From contig KZ111149.1 of the NCBI GenBank assembly GCA_002077045.2, forward strand, positions 453,574-517,573: a stretch of DNA of 64,000 nt. The letters are read 5' to 3'. This stretch comes from Rachicladosporium sp. CCFEE 5018. Taxonomy: Eukaryota > Ascomycota > Dothideomycetes > Cladosporiales > Cladosporiaceae. Shown in pieces: positions 21,787 to 31,584 of the stretch; within the stretch, counting starts at the first letter, position 1; the number at the start of each line of letters is the position of its first letter. A model generated the notes under the pieces. It ran no database searches and was not told the origin of the DNA. It was given only the letters and a program-made list of their open reading frames with translations. A program made the position numbers and the translations under genes.

Positions 21787-24232
21787 CTTTTGCGGGGATA
21801 ACACAAGATGCGACTTCCTTACCCCAACACTAACCCTATGCAGAAGACTCGAAACCTTTGGAATAGTACATTACATTACACAGCTCACCTTACATCAGCG
21901 GAGCCGTGGTGGATGTATTCGCCAACATCGAGTTTGCTTAGCACCGCCCTGTTTCCCTGCCCTACTGGCAACGTGCAGTCAAGTAATCTCAACACTCATG
22001 CTCGGCCATGCTATCTGCAACCACGCTCATAGATTCACATCAACTCTTCCCCTTCTCGCGTGCAAACGGCCATGCAACTCGATCCCCTACCAAGCAGTAC
22101 AGCGACATCCTAGACAGCACTGCACGCCAAGTCACCACAACCACGCTGACAACCAGGCGACCGGTTCTCCATGCTTGCTGACAGCGTGTCTGAGCGTCTG
22201 CTGTGCGCGCCGACAGGCGTCGGCTCGGGCGGAGGGGACATGTGAGGTAGTACGATGACACGGGAGTCGAAATTGGCATTGCTCGTATTGGGAAAGCCTC
22301 GAAGAGACTTCTCAAGTGATGTAGAGGATTGTACGTGAATGTTTCCTTTGCCATGCTCGAAACGCTGAAGCAGATGGTGAACGACGCTGCCATAGCTGTG
22401 GAGGTGGGGTCCGAGAGTCGTATCTACCACCAGTATCTCGTAACTCAGCACTCGAACTCACGTGCCATGTTGTAGTACCACGAAGAAAAGGAAGATGAAC
22501 ACCTGTGTCACCTACCATCTCCTCGCCGCAGCAAAGTTCGACGAACAAAGAACGTGGTTTCAACACGCTGCTGTGGTCACTTCAGCCGCTTGGGCGCCTG
22601 TATGCAAGTGTGAGCAGGCTACTATTGATCGGCCCTGCATGAAAGCGGGCTGACGCGGCCAGAGATGTTGCTGTTCTCGTAAGCTTGTGCAGAAAGCATG
22701 TTGTCTGCCGCGTGAGTTGCCTCGAACATTCTGCCGAACGTCACTGCGATATGCGGCAGACGTTCGAGCCACGCTGAGAGCAGGCCAAGGGTGCAGTGTT
22801 TCGTCGTCAACGGTTTGGGGTCCGCTATGTCATCGCATTTTGCCAAGGACTGGCAAGGTACTTCCAGGCGCCGCCCGCTGCTAGTGCAAAGTCAGACAGG
22901 AAGGAATCGATAAATAGCAATCAATACTCCGAAGTGCGAGGCGACATGTGCAGCTTCGATGCGTTGCCATGAATGAGGAATACAGCATTCACTTAATGGT
23001 TTGCGACATAGATGGACGAGTCCGTCGGCAGTCTACCGGCCTTCTGGGCTGTGGGCCAGGTCGGGCATTTGTTTTCTGAAACGGTGTCGGCATGGATGGC
23101 CCAGGGTGCCCCGGCCGACTATAATTTGCTGAGATTCGATAATGCATGGCAGACATTGGCTTTTTACAGCCAGCTCGTCAGTCGCAGGATGAGGAATGCA
23201 ATGCATACACTTGTTGTCTGCTCTTCAGGTGTCACGGCTGTTCGCAGTGTGCATCCCTCTTCTCAGCGGAAGCATCGTCGCCGCTATTAGGCAGAAATAC
23301 GAGTGTGTTGGCAGACGATGGGATGTGGAGGATTCTGACCCTAGCCCGCTGTCCGAAATTGTAAATTAGCAGGCGCTACCCACTCCCACTAGCGCACCGG
23401 TTTAGATTTGCCCCGACGTTGGCGATCCACTGCATCCCTTCTCACGCACCCGCTGCACACCTCTCTCCACCTCACCGCCGGACGCCTCTCGACCAGCGAG
23501 CCTCTACGACACCGCCGCTGCTGTCCACCTCCGCTCCGCTGTCGACAACAAGGCCTTCTCGCATCCCTGGTCTCTCCCTCGCCTGCATAACACCCCTTTC
23601 TTGCTCATTCGCAGCCTCGTCACGGATATCGGACGGACCGCATCACATTCTTTGACACGCTTTCATTGCGACGACACAATTATTTTACGGCCTCTGCTAT
23701 TGTGCTTGTTGCGAATACTGCGGGATAAGCGCAGACAGCATAGGGGCGCATATGAGAAGATAGCGACCTTCACGACGTGACCGCGCCGGACAACCCGCAC
23801 AACAACCGGACTGCAGTGCCATTCATTGGACGAGAACGGCAGGGAGTGTTGCAAGGCACTGCGAGTGCACATCTCTTTGTCCATATCGAGCTGGACCTCG
23901 CGTATTTCTTTGACGCTTCGCTGGGCGAAATTGCACAATCAACGGCATCCACCTCCGACTGCACAGGCTTCACTTGCTCGACCACGTGTCGCACGCTTGA
24001 TTGGTATTGCGATTTGCGAGTCTGGGATGATCTAGGACGCACGCACAATTGGACCGAACTGAGCCTCATCACTCGCGTTATCGACATTTGACGAATCGTC
24101 AACCACACTCGTTTGCAGCCAACTTCCTACGGTACGACACGTGCTTGCATTTGCGAAAGGCACGTTGCTGACACCTTGCAGTTCACTACTTCGTTTTTGC
24201 GCCTCGCGCATTTCAGTACACTAATTCCAGTC
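21787..24232. other. Long gene-poor stretch and probable leader of the mucin gene
   Basis: About 2.4 kb with only short, unrelated open frames. The missing first exon of the leftward gene ending at 20432 probably lies near 21800-21950. From about 23400 to 23640 the plus strand is strongly pyrimidine-rich (runs such as CCTCTCTCCACCTCACC), which is common in fungal promoters and long 5' leaders and would serve the mucin gene at 24233. The frame at 23012-23290 starts with ATG but matches nothing I recognise. Confidence 0.4.
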
Positions 24233-27200
24233 ATGCGCACATCATCAGCAGCATGGGCGGCCGCACTGGCCGTCATGTCAATGCATGGCCCTCTCACAGT
24301 CGCGCAAGCGGCACCCGCACAATCGCAGCAAGAACGACCGAAGTACTACGTGCCTCGAGCGCTCGAGCAACGGCAGTTCAGGAACATCACAATGCCGCCT
24401 CCAGAGACGACAGAGCCACCCATCACTTCGACGGAAACAGTGACAGAGACAATGCCTGCGCCTTCCGATGATCCCTTGATGTCAGCGTACATTGAGAGCT
24501 TAGAAGCAGACAGCTATCCTGAGTATGCTCCGTACACTGAGCCGGAGCGAGTGGGTACGACGACTATAACGGCACAGACTGCGACGTACACCATAACATA
24601 CACGGAGACCGGGTCGCCCGTGCCTATACCGACGACATCGTCCACCTTGAGCTCTGTGGCTGCTATCACGACTTCCACGAGCACGAGCCCTTTTGTGGTG
24701 AGCTCTCCGAGCAGCAGCTTGCCCAGCGTGATCGTGCTTCCAACGCCGCCTTCGTCAACCCCAAGCTCGACACCCAGCTCAAGCACTCCATCGAGTACAC
24801 CTGTCGCAACAACGTTGCCCGACTCAACTCCGGAGCCTAGCACAGCGAGTAGCTCTGCAAGTGCAATTGCTTCGTCGCCTGCAGGTGAGCCGGAGACCAC
24901 CACTACCTCATTCATCGTGGACGTACCGACTAGCAGGCCAGACGCCGTGACCACGAGCAGCACCACACGTACGAGACGCTTTCCGTCCTTTACCCGCCGG
25001 CTCAATACCACGAGCTCGATCAATCCTACTGCTTACTCTAGCTTGACACCAAGCTTGAGCAGCAGCACAAGCTCCTTAGTAGCGACTACGACTGAAAGTA
25101 CAACGTCGAGCTCGGTCGTGTCGTCTGGCGAGACTACGACACTATCCTCCATCGGCTCTTTCGGGCCAAGCGCAGGATTTCCAGGACGTCCAATCGACCC
25201 GAGTGCTGCGCCGAGCAATAGCTTCCCGAGTATCATCGTACTACCAACTCTCAGCTTGAGCTCAAGCTCCGCCGCGGAGACAATTGCGAGCAGCGCCCCG
25301 ACCAGCATCGCATCGGATACCAGTGCGAGTGATACTACGCTTTTTGCGTTCGGAGCGCCGACAGGTGTGTTCCCTTCGGACCAGCCGTCCCCAACGTTCC
25401 CGAGCACTGCACCGACTGGCGGCTTCGAGCCGCCGTTTGTACTTCCGACGAGCAGGGAATCGACTCAGATCATCTCTTCAAGGTCGGCTACGCTTGAGGC
25501 TACGTCTTCGCCATCGGCCTCTGCAGGGCCTGGTCCTTCATCGGAAGTCGTGCCCACTGCACCGGCCACTACAGAGGCGTCGACACCTGTCACGATCTCT
25601 TCGTCTTCCACCACAGGTCCGATTATCGTCGGCTTGACGACAGTCATTGAGGGGCCCACGACTTCACCGACTTCGTCTGCAGCGGATGCAGGCGTGACTG
25701 CGCCAAGTGCCGCAAATGTAACGGCGTTTGCGGATGGGCAGCCCGGACAGTCTGGGCGACCGACTGAAAGCAATGGGTTCGGCTTCACTGCGCCATTCGG
25801 AAGTGGACGACCTTCTGGGCGACCATCGCTCTCTACGCAACCTGGATCAGCACCGACCGGTTCCGACGCGTCTCCGACCACTGCGCCGAACGGCACTGTG
25901 ATCATCACAACGACGAGCATTCCAGGCATTGGCGTTGTGCCGACTCTGTTCACGTCGACGCCATCGAGCGCAGCAACGACTGCTACCGACATGTCCAGCG
26001 TGTTGTCTTCGGCAGCGTCGCAAGCGTCTAGTGTGGCGTCGTCGGTAGCATCATCTGCCCTTTCAGACGCCACCAGCAACGGGACCAGTGCACCGACGAG
26101 CGTGCCAGCTTCTGTCACGAGCGCTGCAACGGCCGCCCTCTCGAGCTTGTCGTCATCGCTGAACTCTGAGTTGAGCAGCATCGCTGCTACAATCACCGAC
26201 TCGGCCTTGGCTAGCTCGCTCTCTGCAGACTACAGCAGCATCTTGTCGAGCGCGGCGTCCTCCCTGGCTTCGGACTTGTCCAGCGTGTTGCCTACAACCA
26301 CGATTCCCACGACCGAGCTGACCGATGGTGGACCTACAACAGTACCGACGAGCGCCTTCGTGACTGCACCACTCACGACAGCCCCAGCGACTGCTTCGGT
26401 GTCTTACACGTCGACCACCATCACCAACTCAGACGGCTCCGTCACAGTGATTCCAGTGCCTGTATCGGATACTACTGCACCAGTGTTCACACTCAGCACT
26501 TCCACGGGCAGCGATGGTGTGACTGCCATTCCTGTGCCTGTGACGTCCTCGTCTGGCTCGTCGTCAGTGGCTACCTCCACAGAAACGCTGGTGTCGTCGC
26601 CTACGTCGTCGCCTGCGTCGAGCTCTCCAGCAGCCAGCAGTGGTGCTACTACTAGCTCTGGCGCGTCTAGCGCGGTAGGCACAACTGCCACTTCTACGGT
26701 GGCCACTGCTACTGGCACAGACGCCACGTCCACGGCAACCAGCACTCCGGTCGCAACGGACAGCACAGCGTCGAGCAGCCAGTCTTCGTCGATCTCGTCG
26801 GGTTCCTCTCTGGCGAGCACCGGTACAGAAGCCTCGTCGGCGACTACGACGAGCAGCAGCAGCAGCAGCGTCGCTGTACCTGTCACCACTCCCGAGAGTG
26901 AGACAAAGACATCTACCGCTGCCTCAACCACCTCGACCTCGATCCCACTCACTGCCGGCACCACAACTGATCTCAACCCATCAAGCAATGCTACGATGAC
27001 GACTGCACTACCCGTCACTGGCTCGAAGTCCTCGTCTGCCAGCTTGAGCACAACCGTCATCTCAATCGGCTCGAGTGACGTGACGTTGGTCGACGGAAAG
27101 ACCACAACGGCGTCGACAACTGCTGTCTCATCGCCAACCGTCACAGACACGAGATCTATCCCCTCGACCACTGGCACAGACACGGTAAGCTCTGTGACGT

Positions 27201-28240
27201 CGATCAAGACATCAAGCCCGGCGCCGTACTCGATCCTCCCAACTGGCACAGACACTCTGACCTCGTTGCCCGTGTCGACGAGCATTGTCTTCGCGCCTTC
27301 GAGCACTTTGACGACAGCTTCCGGCACTGCCATGGTCTCCGATTCATCGACCTCGACGGCGCCCACTGGCTTCCCAACAGGTATGCCACGAATGATCCAG
27401 CCACCTGGTGGCGTTCCCAGTGCAGAGGAAGTCAACGGCACCCTTGTCCAAGTCGCCTTCAACTATGGCCTCAACTACCGCTTCGTTGCACAGAACCCCA
27501 CAGCCATCTCGCAGATCTTTGCCTTCCTGCCGCAAGGTCTCGCGTACGGCATGGGCATTGACCCTGCACACGTCAAGATGAATGCTCTCGTGCCCTACGA
27601 TACCTCCAAGCAGCTCGGCTACATGAAGACCCTGGCTCAAGCCTATGTCCCATCAGACATGGTCGATCAACTCCAGCTGAATCTTCACACCCCGGTATCG
27701 AGCATCTACGGCAACCCGAGCGCTGCCGTGCGAACACTAATGAGCATGGTCGATCCCTCGCTGCCAGTGCAGCCCGGCTCTACGACCGATGGCTCGCAGA
27801 CTGCAATTGACAACCCGGCAGCCACGACCTCCTCGTCTGCTGGTGACGGCGCACCCATTGGTGCTGATTCAGGTGCTGCGCAACCTGTGCGCGGCACAAG
27901 TGTCGGCATCGGTGTCGGCGCCGCCTGTGGTGCGGCTGTCTACGCAGCAGCTATGATCTACGTCGCACGCCGATACCGCAAGCGAAGACAATCGCATCAG
28001 CGCTCATCTTCCGTCCCTGCTGTTAGCGGCAGACCGGAGATGGCGCAGTACGGCGCTGTCGGCGGTGGAATGGGCGGCTACTTCATGAGCGGCGGCGATG
28101 GTCGGACAGCCTCAGGCAGCGCAATGAGCTCTGCTGCAAGAGGAAGCAGGAACAGCGCGGGAAGCTCGAATAATAGGAGTGTGAGGGAACAGGGCATCAG
28201 TGCGCCGGTCATGAGTGAGAATAGCTTGGGCTGGAACTGA
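24233..28240 (+). CDS. msb2: Msb2-type signalling mucin
   Basis: A single exon of 1335 residues from the ATG at 24233, which opens with a signal peptide (AALAVMSMHGPLTVAQA). About 1000 residues are Ser/Thr/Pro/Ala-rich and would be heavily O-glycosylated. Near residue 1045 the composition changes to a folded block: VNGTLVQVAFNYGLNYRFV, then IFAFLPQGLAYGMGID, LVPYDTSKQLGYMKTLAQAY and VPSDMVDQLQLNLHTP. This is the conserved membrane-proximal domain of Msb2/MsbA. A transmembrane helix (VGIGVGAACGAAVYAAAMIYVA) and a basic cytoplasmic tail (RRYRKRRQSHQR) follow. Msb2 homologues feed osmotic, surface and nutrient cues into HOG and filamentation MAP-kinase pathways. The upstream non-ATG part of the frame was excluded. 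Confidence 0.9.
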   Translation: MRTSSAAWAAALAVMSMHGPLTVAQAAPAQSQQERPKYYVPRALEQRQFRNITMPPPETTEPPITSTETVTETMPAPSDDPLMSAYIESLEADSYPEYAPYTEPERVGTTTITAQTATYTITYTETGSPVPIPTTSSTLSSVAAITTSTSTSPFVVSSPSSSLPSVIVLPTPPSSTPSSTPSSSTPSSTPVATTLPDSTPEPSTASSSASAIASSPAGEPETTTTSFIVDVPTSRPDAVTTSSTTRTRRFPSFTRRLNTTSSINPTAYSSLTPSLSSSTSSLVATTTESTTSSSVVSSGETTTLSSIGSFGPSAGFPGRPIDPSAAPSNSFPSIIVLPTLSLSSSSAAETIASSAPTSIASDTSASDTTLFAFGAPTGVFPSDQPSPTFPSTAPTGGFEPPFVLPTSRESTQIISSRSATLEATSSPSASAGPGPSSEVVPTAPATTEASTPVTISSSSTTGPIIVGLTTVIEGPTTSPTSSAADAGVTAPSAANVTAFADGQPGQSGRPTESNGFGFTAPFGSGRPSGRPSLSTQPGSAPTGSDASPTTAPNGTVIITTTSIPGIGVVPTLFTSTPSSAATTATDMSSVLSSAASQASSVASSVASSALSDATSNGTSAPTSVPASVTSAATAALSSLSSSLNSELSSIAATITDSALASSLSADYSSILSSAASSLASDLSSVLPTTTIPTTELTDGGPTTVPTSAFVTAPLTTAPATASVSYTSTTITNSDGSVTVIPVPVSDTTAPVFTLSTSTGSDGVTAIPVPVTSSSGSSSVATSTETLVSSPTSSPASSSPAASSGATTSSGASSAVGTTATSTVATATGTDATSTATSTPVATDSTASSSQSSSISSGSSLASTGTEASSATTTSSSSSSVAVPVTTPESETKTSTAASTTSTSIPLTAGTTTDLNPSSNATMTTALPVTGSKSSSASLSTTVISIGSSDVTLVDGKTTTASTTAVSSPTVTDTRSIPSTTGTDTVSSVTSIKTSSPAPYSILPTGTDTLTSLPVSTSIVFAPSSTLTTASGTAMVSDSSTSTAPTGFPTGMPRMIQPPGGVPSAEEVNGTLVQVAFNYGLNYRFVAQNPTAISQIFAFLPQGLAYGMGIDPAHVKMNALVPYDTSKQLGYMKTLAQAYVPSDMVDQLQLNLHTPVSSIYGNPSAAVRTLMSMVDPSLPVQPGSTTDGSQTAIDNPAATTSSSAGDGAPIGADSGAAQPVRGTSVGIGVGAACGAAVYAAAMIYVARRYRKRRQSHQRSSSVPAVSGRPEMAQYGAVGGGMGGYFMSGGDGRTASGSAMSSAARGSRNSAGSSNNRSVREQGISAPVMSENSLGWN

Positions 28241-28837
28241 GCGGAAAGCATAGAATGGGGGGCGAAGAGATGATGAGATTACTACTACTCTCGCGACGAA
28301 GAGTCGCGATCGAGGCATGCGTGGTTTTGTTGCCTTCTGAAAAGATCTGATAGATATATGGAGGGTTTCTGAATGTACAATCTTCTACCAAAACCTCAAG
28401 ATCTCTTACAGTGCCACTCTTACCGGGTTCGACGTTGAATCCTCGTCTATACTCCTAGATGTTCAGGACTTGTTTAGCACACAGCCTGGCTTGCCTGGGA
28501 AGGCTGTTCTTTTAGACCGTGGGTGACACGCGAGTGACCACAGAAGCGGACCACTCGGGATGATCTCAAGGTTGACAGTGCAGGTTTGTACTGCACTGCG
28601 ACGACGAAGAGCTGCTAATGCTTCCTTGGAGAGCGCATAGAGAATACAACCCTGCTTCTCGCCGACAGAGTAGCTGCGTATGCACTGTCGCGGCGCCACG
28701 TATAGCGGCGTTCTCGTACACAGAGAGTCGCTGAGCGGTACGCTGCTTTTGTCATCCGCGTGGGTGAGTATCCGGATCCGAAGCATTGACCCACTGTCGC
28801 CCATGCTTCGCGCTCGTCCTCATGCTAGTGAGATTCT
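28241..28837. other. Intergenic, possible lost 3' end of the HET gene
   Basis: 597 bases between the mucin stop and the present HET stop. An open frame at 28463-28804 on the minus strand follows the HET gene in another frame. It could be former HET 3' sequence, but I do not recognise it. Confidence 0.35.
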
Positions 28838-28847
28838 TTACCTCCCA

Positions 28848-28879
<32 letters not shown>

Positions 28880-29905
28880 CAGATCGCGCAATTCCTCTTC
28901 ATGCTCCAGGCCAACAGTTCCAACGAGCTCCTCACGTAAATTCCGCAGGCTCTTGCCGTAATCTGGCCGTATGTTGCTGTACAACTCTCCATAGAACAGC
29001 GACTGGACCGCGTAGAACTCATCGAGCGGTTCCTTGCAGCTGAGCGCTAATGTCATGCGCAGTATTGTAACGAGTTGGGATTTGTCAAGCCTGCCCACGG
29101 GAGGCAGGCGCTCGTGTTCTCGCTGGTCTTCGACGGTTAGGCGGACCCCTCGAGCGGGCTGTCTGAGATACCACCGCCGGAGCTCGAAGAAGTCCGATGG
29201 ACCCACTGCTGTCGACGCTGTCGAGCACCTGTCCATCGGGCCAACGTCTCGTTTCCAGGCCTCATAATCGCTAGACAACACATCCCAGTCTACAGATGAA
29301 TTCCCGTAATAAAGTCGGATCTTTTGCGCATGCAGCAATCCCTGTACGGGCCAGAGTCGCTGAAAATACGGGGGACTGAGGAGGTTGGTCCACTTCGGGT
29401 TTTCCGCTTGACCAGAATATACAATGACACGATCTGCGTACTGATAGATATGCCCCATAATCTGCACCTGCCTACTCCTCTCCACCTTGTCCTTTTGATT
29501 GATGCAGATGGCATCGACCCAAAGAGTACGCGGCTTGTCTTGCAGACGGAACCGACGCAATGCGTTCTCGCAGTTCTTCGTGCAACCTGAGAAGGATCCG
29601 TCGCTGGTCAGATTATCATAGATATAGCGGTAAACGCGCATCTGGTCGGCCAGAGCCACCTTATGCAGGTCTTCTTTAGACACGGGGTCATCACCGCGCT
29701 CTTTGTCAACAGAAACGTACACGTTCCCGTGGTCTTTTTCGTCGCCCCAGGCATATGACAGAGCCTCGTATGATGGGCAGCGAGTGAACGAGCGGTAGAT
29801 GCGTACGCTGCATTTCACCGCAGCCTGAGGTGACCCTGGGTGTATGGTAAGAAGTCGGAACTCGCCGATAGCTAAGCGTGTTAGTTGGTCTTCGTCATCG
29901 ACCAT
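28838..29905 (-). CDS. HET-domain (heterokaryon incompatibility) protein, probably truncated
   Basis: 355 residues from the ATG at 29905. The frame is open further up to 30070 but without an ATG. The HET domain is clear: FRLLTIHPGS near the start, then YEALSYAWGDEKD, NCENALRRFR, and TLWVDAICINQKDKVERSRQVQIMGHIY split by me for length, followed by YADRVIVYSG. HET proteins trigger programmed cell death when incompatible hyphae fuse. The frame ends in an Arg-Leu repeat made by five GACGCA units (28849-28878) and a TAA. Family members normally run several hundred residues more, so the end looks like a repeat-linked truncation. Sequence upstream of 29905 is described separately. Confidence 0.75.
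28849..28878 (+). repeat. Hexanucleotide microsatellite (GACGCA)5
   Basis: Five perfect tandem GACGCA units. On the minus strand they encode alternating Leu and Arg at the very end of the HET frame. Confidence 0.95.
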
Positions 29906-30444
29906 GGGAGGCAGGCGCAGCGGTTGTGAGCCCGCAGATACTTCGTTTCGGTGGCGTTGGGTGTCCCGATGGTCCGAGGAGGACTCGGACTGAGACTGAC
30001 GACTTCGCAAGGCTTGCCGAAATGCTTCTTCATCCGAGGACGATTCGGGATAAGGCTGAGGATCTCGCAAGCCTCCCGAGTTTGCTCGTCCTCCGAGGAA
30101 GACCCAGGATCAGATTGAGTTTGCTCGTCCCCCGAGGAAGCCTCATGATCAGATTTACGACCTCGCAGGGCTCGTCGAGTAGGATCCGCGTTCCGATGCT
30201 GGTATCGATCACCGAGGTAATCTGCTCTGCTGCGGTAGGCCGCTTCACGCAATTGAGCTTGTGGTACGCCACGGGGTGTCAGCGCAGATACAAGACGCGC
30301 TTGATGTTCAGAGAGAGCCGGCCGCCTCCCTCCGTCAAGCTGACGAGACACTGGTTTCTGGTCCCTGTTGCGGTGCGACAGCTGCATTTGGCTCAGTGCC
30401 AGTGCCAGCCTCTCTGAGTCTCGACTGTCCTCTTGTCGAGCCAT
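29906..30444 (-). other. Frameshifted repeat-rich 5' region of the HET gene
   Basis: On the minus strand an ATG frame begins at 30444 and runs through the charged sequence ALRGRKSDHEASSGDEQ. Imperfect copies of an ALRxRxSxxExSSxDE unit follow, but the later copies (LRDPQPYPESSSDEE, ALRSRQSQSESSSD) lie in the other frame, which is the HET frame. One base gained or lost near 30070-30080 would join them. Either the true gene starts at 30444 and is frameshifted, or only the 29905 start is used and this is leader. Confidence 0.45.
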
Positions 30445-31203
30445 CGCTATAGCATCATCAGAACGAGCATGAGGTCCAAACAGGCTGCGCTGAACGTACC
30501 TGTTCTGAACGCCGGCCTAGCCTCTCTGACGTATATTGTGCGCTCTCAGTTCACTGTGCACAACATCCACTGGACCAGTCTGCGCCGTGGAGCTGTCGTG
30601 ATCCCGTCGACAGTCTGATGTGATTTCGTTAATCAATGAAAATCATCTCCCATGGAGGCGTAGGGGAGGTCTTTGGAGAACGAGCACTGTGGTGCGCAGC
30701 ATCAGGCTGTAAGTTATTCAGGTGAGCGAAGCCACCATGCAGTCTTGCTGTGGGGCTGTGTATGCTCTGCCACCATGGACGGGTGACATGTCACACAGTG
30801 ACTCGCCGAATTGTAGGGACATCACTCAAAGCTTAGTAAAACCGCAGTACATCCACTCACACGCGATTGCATGCTCACACTGACTACGAGGTCGTACTCA
30901 ATGCATACACTGCATACAGCCATTATGCCTTACGACTGTCGCCCAAAATGCGCAAGAGGGTATCGACATATGCCTCCCAAACTTTTAAGGGAACAGAGGC
31001 TGCCCACATGCTGCTTGTGTACATGCTGTCAGGCTTTCCCTGCCAGCCTCCTCTTCACCCTCGCCGTGCCAAATGCAGAGGTCGTCCAAAATCGTGCTTC
31101 GCCGTCTCAGCTTCAAGTCTGCCAAGCGCCCGTGGTTAGGTTTGTGACTCCTTCATTGTGACGCCCAACCGCGGTGAGCGACAACAGTAAGTTGGTCCAC
31201 CCC
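30445..31203. other. Intergenic, no gene seen
   Basis: About 760 bases between the HET region and the transcription-factor fragment. Short open frames (30867-31161) match nothing recognisable. Confidence 0.4.
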
Positions 31204-31584
31204 CTAGACCCTCAGGACATTCTCCCCACTCAACGACCCCGGCGCATGTCCAGGCAACAAGAGGTCAATGCATCCGCCCAGCAAATCGCTAGCCTCGTGC
31301 AGAAGCTCCCATCTCGGCTCCCTGAAACACTGCCTTAAAAGCAACAGCAAGCCAAGACAGCTATTTCGATCCTTCAGCTTCTCCAGATCATCCGGACTCG
31401 CCACACCACCGACACGAATGAGGTAGCGCTGCATATCATACACCTGCAACTCCCGCGAAGTGAGAGTGTAATTCGATGGCCGGATCGGACCATCGAGAGC
31501 GTAGCCGTAGGACCACACGATCAGAGCAGCGAAGTATAGCACCCATGGTCGATTGAGAAGGTAGTCATCGCGGGCTGAGTATGC
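31204..31584 (-). pseudogene. 3' fragment of a fungal transcription factor
   Basis: About 125 residues of the C-terminal end of a fungal-specific zinc-finger regulator: RPWVLYFAALIVWSYGYALDGP, then DMQRYLIRVGGVASPDDLEKL, NSCLGLLLLLRQCFREPRWE and LHEASDLLGGCIDLL. This pattern closes the fungal_trans domain of many C2H2/Zn2Cys6 factors of 700-1000 residues. No DNA-binding domain or upstream part exists; the homology stops at about 31570-31585, where a GH3 gene begins on the other strand. It is therefore a stranded fragment. The stop codon at 31204-31206 is probably the original one. Confidence 0.7.

Noticed and set aside
22000..23400. Several 60-170 codon frames
   Set aside because: They overlap on both strands, lack conserved motifs and show no splice structure.
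24514..27462. Long antisense frames inside the mucin gene (169, 243 and 352 codons)
   Set aside because: They mirror the repetitive Ser/Thr codons of the sense strand; no family resemblance, start context or promoter.
28420..28440. Possible tRNA B-box (GGGTTCGA)
   Set aside because: No matching A-box or cloverleaf stems nearby.
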